From positions 246,381 through 310,380 of the forward strand of contig NC_018254.1 of NCBI RefSeq assembly GCF_000227135.1: DNA of 64,000 bases. Reading direction: 5' to 3'. Numbering within the stretch: the first letter of the stretch is position 1; each line of letters begins with the position of its first letter. The position numbers and the translations under genes are program-made. The notes below the pieces were generated by a model that did no database searches, was not told where the DNA came from, and was given only the letters and a program-made list of their open reading frames with translations. Below, piece after piece: positions 29,169-39,803 of the stretch. The stretch comes from Leishmania donovani. Lineage: Eukaryota; Euglenozoa; Kinetoplastea; Trypanosomatida; Trypanosomatidae.

Positions 29169-31775
29169 ATGCTGCGTATCGGTCGGCGGAGCCTCGCTGT
29201 TGTCACAGCGGCTGCCATCACGGACGCGGCGACCAAGCTGAACGCGCTCCTCGACATGAAGAATCGTACTCATCCGGTTCCTCATGGTGAGATAAAGCGC
29301 TTTCTCAAGACGGAAGTAATGCCGGTGCTGGCGGGAACGGAGCTGGACCGGCGCGGTAACTCGACGGACCTCCGTCACTTCCTCGGCCAGCTCACCCGCG
29401 ACGCGGCCTTCGCGGCTGTCATCGTTGGTGCCCGTCCAGAGGCGAGCTTTGTGCAGGCAATCGTGACGTGCATCAAGGAGGACCATCGGCGCATGCGCTT
29501 TCTTCCCAAGATGTCCTCGCCGCAGGCGACCAAGATCATCGAATATCTTTGTAAGGCGGGCGTGACAGATACGGAGGTGTACCCCGTCCTGATCTCGCGG
29601 CTGAACTTTGGCACTCTGAACGAGCTGGGCAGGGTCATGTTTGCACTCACGGAGTCAGGCTTTCACGCTCTGAACATGCTTGTTGTTGTACCCCTCTACA
29701 GTGGAGAAAAGTGGGTGCTCAACTTCGACAAGACGAAGACGAAGAGGAACGCGCCGTCGTGCAGCGCCTTCGACGCCGTGCGCGTTCTGCGCGCGCTCTC
29801 CAAATCGTGCCGCGCCTATGTCGAGGAATGCCGGCGCGCCCCAAAGGAAGGCATGACGGGCGTCCCCAGCGAGAGCCTTAATCTACTACGCAACAACCTC
29901 CTGCGCTTTATCTTCGAAAACGCGTCCGTGCTGCGCGGGGCCCACTGGCTGAACGTCGCCCGTGCACTACTGAACTTCCCGAGGGAGTTCAGCGAACTGC
30001 GGAACTTCGTCCGAGACTACCCGGCTATCGAGAAGGAAGTGCGGTCTGCGCTCGACGTGTCAAGGGACCGCACAGTGGCGCCATCGTCGCACGACGCGGC
30101 AGCACCATGCGCCGTCAACTGCGAAACCGTTGGGGCGGCCGCAATGCAGTGCGTATTTCAGTACGCCGAGCAGCGCAGTGCTATCCCAGATGTGGAGGTG
30201 GAGAGCCCCGTCAGCGCGGAGTTCCCTTTTGACCTTAGCTACGGCGACCTCGTGAAGCTGCTCCCCTTGCTCGATCAGTTTCCCTGCATGACATCGGCGC
30301 AGAAGGCCCAGCAGCGTGCGGAGCTCGTGCTGCAGGTGATGTGCGCGAACGTGCACCGGCTCCGCCTGCAGGACCTTGTCGCCGCGCTACAGGTGCTGCG
30401 CCGCATACAACCATCGGCCACAACGACAGCGGCAGTGGAAACGATCGCGCACGAGGCGGGCAACCGCCTCACCGTTTCCTCTGCAGAAGAGGTGCTCGGT
30501 GCCATATCCTTCCGCACGGTCGCGCAACTTGCAGCCGCGCTGGCGGCGCTGCGCGTCACTCGCTGCGACGGCTTCGTTACGTTTGTGACCACCAGGAATG
30601 ACATATTTCCGTCTTCGCTGACCGTGGACACGGCGCTTTCCTTCATCAACGCCTTAGCGGCGCTGAAGATGACGCGCTCGAGCCTGTGCCATGGCGCGCT
30701 GGAATCGATACTGCGCGGTGTGCTGAACTTTTACAGGCAGCAGCTGAGAAATGGGCCCCTGCTGGACGCCTTTCCCATCTTCGTCGCCCGGATGCTGCGC
30801 GGCTGCGTGCTGCTCGACTACATACCACCCGCGCCCATTCTAAAGAGTCTTCTCGGCTCGGCGGAGGCGCCGCTGCGCATGAGTGAGGAGGTGCACGGCG
30901 CTGGCGGTGTACTCGTGTTCGATCTCTCACGCTCCCTGTCCCACTTTTTGAAGCAGGCACGGACCACCGCTCCGGAGCGGGAGAGGGATCTGTGGGACAA
31001 CGGTGTGGTGAGGGTTGCGCTGCCCCTCGCTGTCGCGTGTACCGAAGACACAGTACATGCTATGGAAAGCTATCGGCAGACATCATCCTCCTCGCACACG
31101 GCAGTGTCGTGGCGCTCCACGGTCGAGATGCTGGCTCTCTTCATTGATCCCCAGATGAATAGCACAGACAGAGGCACCATGGTGCAGCGCCTGCTAGAGG
31201 TCTTTTCAGAGGTGGAAGCCTTGCTGAGGGCCGCTGCGACAGCGACCCGCGCACACCTCGAGCAGTGCTCCCGCCACATCCACCACGCTGACGAGGCTCG
31301 TCAGCGTTCACGGCAGACGCCCTTCAACGCCAATTGCAACATGCACTTTCTCTCTGCTTTGCTAATTTTTGAGTACGTCATCTTTCACGCCAACACGCAA
31401 GCTGGGAGACTGCTCTCCAGTATGGCTAGCCAACCCAACACTAGTGTCCGTGACGATGCCGAGAAGGATATGGCAACTCTGGCGGGCTTAAAGGACCAGT
31501 ACTGTGAGTTTCTTGGGGCCCCTATCGGCGAGTCGGTGGCCGACACGCCTATGCATATCGTGCGTCGCATCTTTGAGTGCCCGCTCTCGGGCCCTGTCGC
31601 CGGCTCAGCCGCGGCGCCGTCCACAGTTGCGCTCCTGGAAAAGAGGGATGCGGTGGAAATCACGACCACGCTGCCGTTTGCGCTCTCTCTCGTGATGGAC
31701 CCGGGGCCAGTCAACGAGTTTTTCACGGAGCGCTGCATGTCGATTATGGTGGGCGACGCGGAGGACGCACATTGA
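29169..31775 (+). CDS. Probable mitochondrial protein of unknown function
   Basis: An 868-residue protein that I cannot assign to a family. The N-terminus (Leu, Arg, Ile, Gly, Ser, Ala, Val, no acids for about 20 residues) is a good mitochondrial targeting sequence. The rest looks mostly helical, with repeated Leu/Ala-rich segments and no long low-complexity stretch, suggesting an alpha-solenoid such as those in FASTK-like or other organellar RNA-binding proteins, but no RAP or PPR signature can be claimed by eye. No membrane span is evident. The start is ATG 29169, immediately after a CAG at 29166-29168; an upstream TTG extends the frame by only four codons. High third-position GC throughout and the length of the frame make it clearly coding. 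A role in mitochondrial RNA or ribosome biology is only an inference from composition. Confidence 0.8.
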   Translation: MLRIGRRSLAVVTAAAITDAATKLNALLDMKNRTHPVPHGEIKRFLKTEVMPVLAGTELDRRGNSTDLRHFLGQLTRDAAFAAVIVGARPEASFVQAIVTCIKEDHRRMRFLPKMSSPQATKIIEYLCKAGVTDTEVYPVLISRLNFGTLNELGRVMFALTESGFHALNMLVVVPLYSGEKWVLNFDKTKTKRNAPSCSAFDAVRVLRALSKSCRAYVEECRRAPKEGMTGVPSESLNLLRNNLLRFIFENASVLRGAHWLNVARALLNFPREFSELRNFVRDYPAIEKEVRSALDVSRDRTVAPSSHDAAAPCAVNCETVGAAAMQCVFQYAEQRSAIPDVEVESPVSAEFPFDLSYGDLVKLLPLLDQFPCMTSAQKAQQRAELVLQVMCANVHRLRLQDLVAALQVLRRIQPSATTTAAVETIAHEAGNRLTVSSAEEVLGAISFRTVAQLAAALAALRVTRCDGFVTFVTTRNDIFPSSLTVDTALSFINALAALKMTRSSLCHGALESILRGVLNFYRQQLRNGPLLDAFPIFVARMLRGCVLLDYIPPAPILKSLLGSAEAPLRMSEEVHGAGGVLVFDLSRSLSHFLKQARTTAPERERDLWDNGVVRVALPLAVACTEDTVHAMESYRQTSSSSHTAVSWRSTVEMLALFIDPQMNSTDRGTMVQRLLEVFSEVEALLRAAATATRAHLEQCSRHIHHADEARQRSRQTPFNANCNMHFLSALLIFEYVIFHANTQAGRLLSSMASQPNTSVRDDAEKDMATLAGLKDQYCEFLGAPIGESVADTPMHIVRRIFECPLSGPVAGSAAAPSTVALLEKRDAVEITTTLPFALSLVMDPGPVNEFFTERCMSIMVGDAEDAH

Positions 31776-32617
31776 GCCAGAAGGGAGCAAAGGCGGCGCT
31801 TGTGAGGTGCGCAGAGGCGGAAACGTTCTGAACGAAACACACGAGGCTCGACGGCAAGTGTACCAGCGTCTCTGTCTGCGCAGCCCGTCAACCCGACAAC
31901 GTGGATACGGGGGACTTCTTCCGCAGCGCCCTCCGCCCTCCCTCTCCCCCCCCCGCGCGCAGAGGCATACATCTGCGCCCTCGTTGAGTCTCAAATACAT
32001 GTATGTTTTTTTTTTTTTGGTGGGTCACCACCGATTGTGATGGTTGTCGGGGGGAGAGACGAGAAACGCAAAATGAAACATGCGCAGGAGACGCACTGGT
32101 GGCAGCGATGGCACTGCCCGCGCTAGCAGCACAAGAAAAGTAAGAACAAGTGGTCGCGCACGTGTGCAGCGAGAGCAAGTGATTGAAGGCGGCTCCAGAT
32201 GAGGGCGCGAGTGGAAGTGGCGACGCCCGTGTGCGACTCGCCGTTGATTCTTCTGTGAGACGACATGAGTGCGTCTCTGGGCGCCTGGCGCGTCTCACGC
32301 CACACGCGTTTTCTTTTTTGTTGTTGTTGCCGTTGCTGCTCTGGTCGACGGTGCCAACATTCTAGCCGGTTCTGGCGCATGTGCGGTGCACAGATGCGTG
32401 ATGTTACTCGTGACCAGTGCTGTGCATCGCAGCCACTCCACCCCTGCTCGGCTGGACTTTCTCACACGCTTCTTCTCTTCTTTGTTGAAATCCAAATTGT
32501 CACCACGGTCATGCTTTGCGCGAAAATGGCGTTGTCCGTGCGTCAGTGCACACGCTGACACACGGCAGTGGTCGTGTCGGTCCCTCCTCTTGCCCTCGCC
32601 GCCAAAGGAATTCGGGG
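31776..32617. other. Intergenic, no gene seen
   Basis: About 840 bases; T-run near 32008-32019, then pyrimidine-rich sequence around 32460-32600 which should supply the acceptor for the next gene. Confidence 0.6.
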
Positions 32618-34399
32618 ATGCAGCGGCCGTCATGGCAGAGCAGGCCGTCGTCCGCGCGGTTGAGTATGGCAGGTGCTGGTGCCATGCCGTCGGAGGCCGA
32701 TTTGGATCGGCTGCGCAGCCGTCTTCACCAGTCCGGCGCCATTGTATCCTCTCGCTCTGTCGCGTCCAGGGCGGATGCGAACTTCGACTTGGAGGTTGTC
32801 AACGTCGGTGATGGACGGCGCGCCACCCCGGTAGAGCACTTGCTGGCGCGGCTGGAGCAGCACGGCCTACGTCGCCGACTGGTTGCCGAGGACGACGCCG
32901 CAGCGTACGCCGTGGATGTAGCCGCACGCGCGGATACGGAGGAAAACGCGGACGACGACAGCGACGAGACGCACGCATCAGGGGACGGCAACGCTGAGGA
33001 CCCCAGGGCCGTATCCTCTTGCTCCTCGGGTGATGGGGCGTTCTCTTCCCCGGCGCCATCTCAGGCCCCCGAAACGCGTGAAGCATACTACTACCTCTGT
33101 GTTCCCTGTGAGCTCCGCCTCACTCGCATCAGCCGCCGTCCGCCGCGCTGGCGCGCACTCGAGGACGTGCACTTCCATTTCTCCTCTGCGGCGCACCGCG
33201 CCACCGCGTCGTGGATGGCAGACGACGATATCGACGAGACGCTCCACTCCACGCCACTCATCACGCCGACGAACTACTACAGCCGTATCTACGTGAACGG
33301 CGTCCCAACACTCTTGTCACGCCGCCCGGGTGGGGGCGACATGTTCTACCCACTGCCGCACGAGCAGGACCTTGTGGCCCCTTACAGCGCCGCGGCTGCG
33401 CGCGACGGCGAGCGTGTCGACTGTTGGCACGGCTCGCAGACGGTGTCAAACTCCTCAGGGGCGTCGGGCGCACTCGCCGGCAGGTTCTTTCCTTCCTCGA
33501 CGCTACGAGGTGCGCAGGGCGGGGCACCTGTGTTGTGGCATCGTGCACTTCCCAGTCTCTACACCAGAACGGTTCAGGTTGTACGCCGCGCGCGCTCCAG
33601 CTGTCTGGCCGATTTGCCGGCAGACCGGCGAAGGTACCGTGTGGCCCGCAGGAGGTCGCGAGTTATGGTAGGCGTCGACCATTGCAGCCTCGACGAGTAC
33701 CGCGAGCAATCCTGGATGCCGCTGCACAAGGTGCCGCTGTGGCTGGCGGTGTATCGACTCCGCCGGGAGCGCGTTCCCAAGCCTCTGCTGGCCCGCCCCG
33801 AGTCCGCCGGCCCACATGGACAGGCTGTGCCACTTCGGTGCAGCGAGTCCGCCGTGCGGGCAGCCCAGGCAGCTGATGTGGCACATCGGACAGTGTACAC
33901 GCAGCCCTACCACCCAATAGCGGAGGGCTCTCGAGACTATCAAAGGCAAGGCGACGCCTTCACGGCAGCCGTCCCCGTGCCGACCACGGTCTTTGAGGAT
34001 GAGTGCTATCGAGTCGCTCTCGTGTCCGCTGCGGAGCAGGCGCGCCACGAGGGCCTTTCCCACCCGGTGACCTCTCGACCGCTGAGCCGCTCCTTATGTC
34101 CGGCCGACGTTGCGTCGGAGGAGATCAATCGCCCGGTGCTGACGCTTGAGCTACTCATGCAGCACACCCAATCCACTGCCCAGTCCTGGAGACCTGCCGT
34201 CGGGTCGAGCACCGCACTGAATAGTTCCTTCGTGCCGACCACCGCGCCACCGTCACCCTCTCGTCGCAGCAGCATCAGCCACCTCACCCGCAGTAGCAGT
34301 TCAGGCAGCACATCATCCTCGCCCTCGTTTGAGCACTCCAGCACGTCGAGGTCTTTAACTCACACCCGCAAACGGGTCAAGCGGGACGGCTGTCTGTGA
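32618..34399 (+). CDS. Unknown protein with possible U1-type zinc finger and Ser-rich tail
   Basis: A 593-residue protein of unknown role. An acidic, disordered stretch (about 100-150, many Asp and Glu) precedes a possible zinc finger: C161-x2-C164, then H187-x5-H193, with a large aromatic before the first Cys and a SSAAH stretch like that of U1/matrin-type fingers, although the Cys-His spacing (22) is longer than usual. The middle (about 215-520) contains ordered-looking segments rich in Tyr, Arg and Pro. The final ~70 residues are Ser/Thr-rich, ending in a basic cluster (KRVKRD) that could be a nuclear signal. If the finger is real, an RNA-binding or splicing-related role is conceivable, but this is inference. 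The start used is the first ATG after a CT-rich tract; internal ATGs at residues 17 and 23 are alternatives. Confidence 0.75.
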   Translation: MQRPSWQSRPSSARLSMAGAGAMPSEADLDRLRSRLHQSGAIVSSRSVASRADANFDLEVVNVGDGRRATPVEHLLARLEQHGLRRRLVAEDDAAAYAVDVAARADTEENADDDSDETHASGDGNAEDPRAVSSCSSGDGAFSSPAPSQAPETREAYYYLCVPCELRLTRISRRPPRWRALEDVHFHFSSAAHRATASWMADDDIDETLHSTPLITPTNYYSRIYVNGVPTLLSRRPGGGDMFYPLPHEQDLVAPYSAAAARDGERVDCWHGSQTVSNSSGASGALAGRFFPSSTLRGAQGGAPVLWHRALPSLYTRTVQVVRRARSSCLADLPADRRRYRVARRRSRVMVGVDHCSLDEYREQSWMPLHKVPLWLAVYRLRRERVPKPLLARPESAGPHGQAVPLRCSESAVRAAQAADVAHRTVYTQPYHPIAEGSRDYQRQGDAFTAAVPVPTTVFEDECYRVALVSAAEQARHEGLSHPVTSRPLSRSLCPADVASEEINRPVLTLELLMQHTQSTAQSWRPAVGSSTALNSSFVPTTAPPSPSRRSSISHLTRSSSSGSTSSSPSFEHSSTSRSLTHTRKRVKRDGCL

Positions 34400-35193
34400 G
34401 ATACGTATCACGTTCCCACTAGCAAGGGCAAATGCGCACGTATGAGCAGAGGGAGGGCGGCTCGCTGCTTGGATGGATGATGCGGCCTTCATTCACAGTC
34501 CATGCCTTGTTTTTATCTCCCCTCCCCCTCCCCTCCACACGCACGCGTGCCTCGCTCCACGAACAAGAAACGAGCGCCTCTGCTGCAGCCAGCGGAGGGG
34601 GAGAAGGGGGCGGAGCACTGAGGAGGGGCTTCACCCCTCGTCTCCCTCCGGCAAGGAAAGCGGTTGAGTAATGAAGGACACAAGACACGAAGCTCATTGG
34701 AAAGGGCAGCGCCGTGGCATCTCACGTTACGTTGTATCCCTTTTGGGGGAGGAGAGCACCTGCGGCGGAAGTCTGCGTGGTGACCACAGCAGCACCCTTT
34801 TCGCAGCCACTGAGTTCTATGTACCTGTGTCTTATTCGAGCGATACCTCGCGCGAAGCCACACGCACGCATTTTCCCGTCCCTTTTTGACGACCCCACCC
34901 CTTACCTTCGCCGTTTCTCGCTTCCTCCTCTGGCCGGCACACGCGCACGCACCATCGGCAACGGAACATGTCACACGAGAGCACACGCGCACCCTCCCCA
35001 CACCCCACACCGCACTCCTCCCATCTCCATCGGACACGGCCGACAAGGGTAGGCGCCGCGCGTTTTTGTTTCTGCGCAGTGGAGTACGGCAAGATTCTCT
35101 GTCTCCCTCCCTTTTGTACTCGCTGGCTCACCGCCATCGTATCCACCACCACCACCACCACCACCACCACCCCTATTTCTCTCTCTTCGGGCC
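34400..35193. other. Intergenic with CCA repeat
   Basis: About 790 bases, no gene. A pyrimidine tract ending in CAG near 35079 is the likely splice acceptor for the WD40 gene; no ATG lies between it and 35194. A CCA repeat at 35143-35171 would then lie in the 5' UTR. Confidence 0.6.
35143..35171. repeat. (CCA)n microsatellite in predicted 5' UTR
   Basis: About nine CCA units shortly before the WD40 start codon. Confidence 0.93.
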
Positions 35194-38100
35194 ATGCAAG
35201 GAACTTTGTTTTCCGTGAACGTGCTGCGAAGCCCTTTTGGGGTGCGTGGGGCACACTTGGTGCCGCCGCCTGACGCCGAGGTGGCTGTGGGGAGGGTGTC
35301 GACTGTCACAGATGCCAAGGTGACGGATAGCTATGCGCAGGTGCTGCCGCTGCACACGCCCGTTGGCCGTACGACACGTCAGAGCTACGCGGTCTCTGGT
35401 ACTCGCGGGATCCAGCAGTTGGTCGCCAACACGCGCAGCGCCTCTTTCTCGGCGCCGTCCACTCTTGTGGCAGCTCAGCGAGTCAACAGCAGAGGGCACT
35501 GCATGCCATCTGCCACGCCGCAGCTGCAGGTCATCTCAAAGCACGAGAAGGGCCGCCTGCTGGTGTGGAATGGCCTCACCGGCGCCGTCGTCGCCGCCTG
35601 TATCTTTCCCCCGACGTTCAATGTGGATCACTGCGCAGTCGCGGCGTCGTATGTATACACGACCGTGGAAGGCTCGGCGGTCAAATCTGTTGCGGAGGAG
35701 GAGGCTTGCGTGTATGTATGGTCCCGCTCCACCCTTCGCAGTGTCACGGTGCTGAGAGGGCATAGCGGCCGCTTGACCGCCTTGGGGGTGTGGCCGATGG
35801 AAACCTCGACGCTTATCGCGACGGCAAGCCTCGACGGCACGGTGCGACTCTGGCGCCATCAGCACAGCCCAGGGCCCTGGGACGGCGCGGTCGCTAACGA
35901 GGACCCGGTGCAGCTTTTGTGGGTGCTAGCCACAGCGGAGCTGGGGAGCGTGCACTCGCTGAAGTTTCTTGCAGCAGACACCGTGGTGGCAGCCGCTACT
36001 CGCTGCGCACTGGCTTTTGTTCGCTTTCCTGATGCACCGGCGAAGCGGAAGGGCCGGGGCAGCATGGTGAGCATGGGAAAGGCCGACGCTCTCGCTTTCC
36101 AAATGGTGCGGTCCATCGTCGATCCGAACGGTGGCACTACCTTCCTGCATGTGTGTCCATACAACCGCACCAGTGGCGGGGTGGTGGCGGTGACTCCCGC
36201 GTTAGGCAACTTTAGTCTGTCCTCCCTCGCTTCCTCTTCGCCAGCTCGAGTCAGTGCCGCAGCGCCCGTGTCGGAGTCGTCTACAGTGTACCTCCTGACC
36301 GGCAGCACCAGCGGGTACATGCAGGAGTGGACGGTGGATGTGGAGAACACGGCATCTGCAGAGGCGCCGCCGAAGCCGGCTGCCTCGTCCGCCGAGCCTG
36401 TGTACGTCGACATCAAGTGCCGCTGGCACCACAAAGCGCACTCTGCCACGGTGGACTGCGTCGTCACGGACGAGGATGTCGTGGTAAGCACGAGCCTGTT
36501 CGACCGCGCCAGCATCTACCACCGCACTAGCGGTGCCACCTGCGCCATCGCCAGCACCGCGGCGATTCCCGTGCTCGTGCCGCAGCTGAAGGAGCTCGTG
36601 TGGGGCACCATCGACGGTACGCTGAGCGTCGCGAGCTACGCGCGCTTTGCGTCTGGGGTGGAGAATGAGCTGCAGCTGCTGTGGACGGCCAGGCCGCACG
36701 CGACGGCGATCCGCGGAGTGTGCTTGTCCTTGACACCCGACCTCCGCTGGGACACCCTCTGCACCGGTGCAGCCGACGGGTCTATGTGCGTGTGGAGGGC
36801 CATGCCGGAGTCGGGGCGGACGGCGGCTGGCAGCACCGCAGCAAAGAAGGAGGGCGCTGCGCCATTGATTGCCCACCTCTTGCACGTATTCGCTCTGCCA
36901 CCGAACACTGTGGAGAAAGGGGATGCTGATGGGAAGCGGGTGGCGGCCGTGGTGGCGGGGCTGAAGGCATCCACCGCCGGCACACAAGGTGCCATCATTG
37001 TCGTGGAGCTGGCAGCCACTGGAGATGTTGGCCAGGTTGCCGCCGTGCTCCTCAAGGACAACGTAGAGGTGTCGTGCGCGCACCTGTGCCGCGGCGACAA
37101 GGGCACCCTCTCCCTCTGGGTCGGGACGCGCTGTGGTCAGCTGTTGCACGCTCTCCACAAACCGGCGCAGAAGGTCTGGACAGCGCTGATGCCGGTGCAG
37201 TGGGATGGCAAACCGAACGGCAGCGTGGTCGCCATCGCAGATGACGCCGGATCGTCGTCCATCATGGTGGCTGTTGCCGAAGCGCCCGACGCGAGTCGGG
37301 CGTCGCAACGCCTGTTCCTCTCCGCGCTTCAGCTGGAGCCCGGGGCGACGGTGAAGACGATGCTCTCACGATGGGAAAGTGATATTGCCCTTCCTTGCAC
37401 TGTATACGCCGCCAGCCACCGCGAGCGCACGTTCGCCATGACATGGGTGAGCAAGGTGCTCTCGGGCGAGCAAGCCTCTCCGCGTGCCATCAGTGGGCTG
37501 CTCGTGTGTTGCAGCGACGGCACCATGGTGCGCTGTTTGCGCACTAGCATGGCCGATGCTGCCCCTTCTGTAGGCCCTTGGAGCACACCCGAGGTACTCG
37601 TCATGGCGGCGGCGTCGGGGCAAGCAAACACCATTCAGCGCAATTTCGACGAGTCGCCGTCCTTCTCGGCCACAGCGGTGGCCTCGCCAAGTCGAAACTC
37701 CGATCTTCTCTGCGTCGACATGTTTGAGAACAGCAAGCGATTACTGATGCCGTCGAAGGTGCGGACGACGCAGCTGACAGCGATCCTGTGCGACGTTGGG
37801 ACAGAGAGGGTGCGGCTGGCGGCGGTGCGGCAAGAAAAGCCGGATGCCGCGAGCGAAGTGGCACTCTTCGACAACGCGGGTCGGGAGTTTGGTCGCGTAA
37901 CGCACGACGGCGCCGTGTTGCACAGCAACGACGTGTCTGCAGCATCTGCCTCGAAAGGACCGATCAGCTATACACCCAAAGTGCAGGGGGCATCCCTGCG
38001 TCGGTCCTCGGCGGCGGCAGTGGCCACGGCAGCCGAAGCTGCCAACTGCACCGCTATCGCTGCACACGCGGGGGATCGAATCGCCTTCATTGGCTACGAT

Positions 38101-38301
38101 GACGGTCTTCTGCAGATGGTCGACACAGCTGACGTGTACGTCTTCTGTCGTCGCTGGGCAACAGACGCGACTGGCGTCGCGCGACGGATCGTTGACGTGC
38201 GGTATGCTGGCTCGGGGGTAGTAGTGGTGCTGTTAGCGAACCACCACCTCTGCAGTTTCGCTGTTCCCCCGCGTAGTCTACTCGACCAACCTTCGCTATG
38301 A
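35194..38301 (+). CDS. WD40-repeat protein, 1035 residues
   Basis: A large beta-propeller protein. The clearest WD unit is at about residues 188-223: a GHSGRLTAL start and an end in SLDGTVRLWRH. Another good end is ADGSMCVWRA near 525-537, and weaker units can be followed at about 118-185 (VWNGLTGAV, VYVWSRS) and through the middle of the protein, consistent with one or two propellers. The rest is rich in Ala, Val and Ser without a recognised enzyme domain. No signal peptide or membrane span is seen. WD40 proteins act as scaffolds; the general look recalls Rabconnectin/WDR7-type proteins with degenerate propellers, but I do not assign orthology. The ATG at 35194 is the first after the predicted splice acceptor. 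Its 3' flank holds a SIDER2 copy in antisense. Confidence 0.82.
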   Translation: MQGTLFSVNVLRSPFGVRGAHLVPPPDAEVAVGRVSTVTDAKVTDSYAQVLPLHTPVGRTTRQSYAVSGTRGIQQLVANTRSASFSAPSTLVAAQRVNSRGHCMPSATPQLQVISKHEKGRLLVWNGLTGAVVAACIFPPTFNVDHCAVAASYVYTTVEGSAVKSVAEEEACVYVWSRSTLRSVTVLRGHSGRLTALGVWPMETSTLIATASLDGTVRLWRHQHSPGPWDGAVANEDPVQLLWVLATAELGSVHSLKFLAADTVVAAATRCALAFVRFPDAPAKRKGRGSMVSMGKADALAFQMVRSIVDPNGGTTFLHVCPYNRTSGGVVAVTPALGNFSLSSLASSSPARVSAAAPVSESSTVYLLTGSTSGYMQEWTVDVENTASAEAPPKPAASSAEPVYVDIKCRWHHKAHSATVDCVVTDEDVVVSTSLFDRASIYHRTSGATCAIASTAAIPVLVPQLKELVWGTIDGTLSVASYARFASGVENELQLLWTARPHATAIRGVCLSLTPDLRWDTLCTGAADGSMCVWRAMPESGRTAAGSTAAKKEGAAPLIAHLLHVFALPPNTVEKGDADGKRVAAVVAGLKASTAGTQGAIIVVELAATGDVGQVAAVLLKDNVEVSCAHLCRGDKGTLSLWVGTRCGQLLHALHKPAQKVWTALMPVQWDGKPNGSVVAIADDAGSSSIMVAVAEAPDASRASQRLFLSALQLEPGATVKTMLSRWESDIALPCTVYAASHRERTFAMTWVSKVLSGEQASPRAISGLLVCCSDGTMVRCLRTSMADAAPSVGPWSTPEVLVMAAASGQANTIQRNFDESPSFSATAVASPSRNSDLLCVDMFENSKRLLMPSKVRTTQLTAILCDVGTERVRLAAVRQEKPDAASEVALFDNAGREFGRVTHDGAVLHSNDVSAASASKGPISYTPKVQGASLRRSSAAAVATAAEAANCTAIAAHAGDRIAFIGYDDGLLQMVDTADVYVFCRRWATDATGVARRIVDVRYAGSGVVVVLLANHHLCSFAVPPRSLLDQPSL

Positions 38302-38432
38302 TGAGGCCTTGAGCGTGTGTTTCGGTGCACTGGTTGGGTGGGAAGGCCTTCTTTTTTCCCGATTGTGTCGTCCTGCGCGCTTCTGTATGGCATCGTTGCT
38401 TGTACAACATAATGAGGTGAACAAGTCACTCC

Positions 38433-38975
38433 TTCTTTTGTTTCAGCGTGTGCCCCTTGCTCTGCCCGTGCAACGCGAGCTGCACGCCACTCCACGCCCC
38501 TCCAGCCGGCCCCGTCACACCGGCCCACATGGCCTGGCGCGAGGCAGCGGTAGGCATACGCGGTACAGCACTGCGCCAACACAGTCACCTGCGGACGGCC
38601 TCCGTCCCAAGCGCTACACAGCCGCACCCTCCTTGAGAGTGGCGCAGGCTCCCTGCACCGCTGGGCAGAGTGAGGGCCCCGGAGGGGGAGGGAGAGGGGG
38701 GAGATGTGTTCGAGCCACGCTGGCCGCTCCGGCGCCACGCCCTCCACAACCTCACCAGCGACATCAGCAGCGATACATCGCTCTGACCTCCCCTACGTCG
38801 TCGGTGCTGGGCCCCGCCACCACCCGAGGTGGCTGGGGCACTTGGCAGGGGTTTAGGGGTTGGGGGGCTGGCTCGCTTCCCCACAGCCACACACACACAC
38901 ACACAGAGTGGTGTGCGTGCTGGGCCCTGCGACACGACGCACTGAGGGGTGCAACCTCCACCCCACCCCACCCCC
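38433..38975 (-). mobile_element. SIDER2-like degenerate retroposon, copy 1
   Basis: About 530 bases almost identical to the segments at 44255 and 58541. In sense orientation (minus strand here) it begins with a GC-rich part and a short CA/TG run, carries the ingi-clade 79-bp hallmark (CCCTGCC...GCCACCTC...GTGGTGGCGGGG) and ends in a short A-rich tail, seen here as T-rich sequence near 38433-38446. It lies 130 bases after the WD40 stop codon, antisense to the transcript. The end with the DNA shared by the other two copies (GACGACGAGG) is missing, so this copy is slightly 5'-truncated or diverged there. Confidence 0.8.
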
Positions 38976-39736
38976 TTCCCGCTCATCCGAATGGGCAGGT
39001 CACTCATAAAAGGAAAAAGCCGATGCCGTTTTCGTAAGAGGCTACAGCTTATCACGACGCTCCCTCTCCTTTCTGTTTGTTTGTCTACCTCATTACGTTC
39101 TTAGTTCGCTTTCTCTATCCTCATGTACACGGAGCTCTCCCCTCCCCCCTCCCTCCTCCTCCCCAAGCACACACACACACGCACACATAGCAATGATATA
39201 GATATGATGAAGCACCTACGCCGTGGAACGTCCACCGCTTCGTCTCTCGCTGTCGCGCCTCCTCAGCGCAAAGGCGGCCCCGATGTGGCATCCTCGATCC
39301 CTCCCTTCCCCTTATCCTGTGCTGGTTCGCCTGCAAGTAAGCCGTTCACGAATCAGCGCGGATTGCGAGGGGCTGAGGGGGCAATATGTTCCCCTTTCCA
39401 CCGAATGCCTTCACGATTTGCCTTCTCTCTGTTGTGACACCGGACATGAAGTGGTGGAGGTGGTCATCGGCTCGTCTTATTTTGTCCTTCTTGTCTCTGC
39501 TTTTGCTCTGCTGCCCCCCCCCCCCTACTCCTCCTTTTCGCTGTCTCTCTATCCCTCCACACTAGCCAATCTTCACAACCCCAACAAGCATCCGCACCAC
39601 ATTAGACATTAACGGGTCTCTGGTGTCTCCCTCTCTCCAGTGAAAGGTCGTACTGACTCTGCTACTGCATTCTTCGTTTTCAGTAGATTGTTTTCTCCTC
39701 AGCGCTTCGTCGCAGAGGCTGCGCCAACGAGTAGCG

Positions 39737-39787
39737 TTCCCCCCTCTTTCCCTCTTTTTTTTTCTGTGCTGACGGTGGCGACGAAAG
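39737..39787 (+). promoter_or_regulatory. Predicted spliced-leader acceptor for the EFHC-like gene
   Basis: A CT-rich tract with nine T in a row is followed by AG at 39786-39787, 17 bases before the ATG at 39804. Confidence 0.5.
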
Positions 39788-39803
39788 CGTTGCTGTTGAC
39801 ATC

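Larger units (their letters stand above)
38302..39803. other. Intergenic with SIDER2 copy
   Basis: About 1.5 kb: 3' UTR of the WD40 gene with an antisense SIDER2 element (about 38433-38975), then pyrimidine-rich sequence leading to the acceptor of the EFHC-like gene. Frames such as 38309-39037 (+) are translations of the repeat, not genes. Confidence 0.7.

Noticed and set aside
38309..39037. 242-codon open frame downstream of the WD40 gene, with similar frames at 44202-44801 (-) and 58545-59075 (+)
   Set aside because: The same frame appears in all three SIDER2 copies and is a translation of the GC-rich repeat; no splice acceptor or coding conservation supports it.
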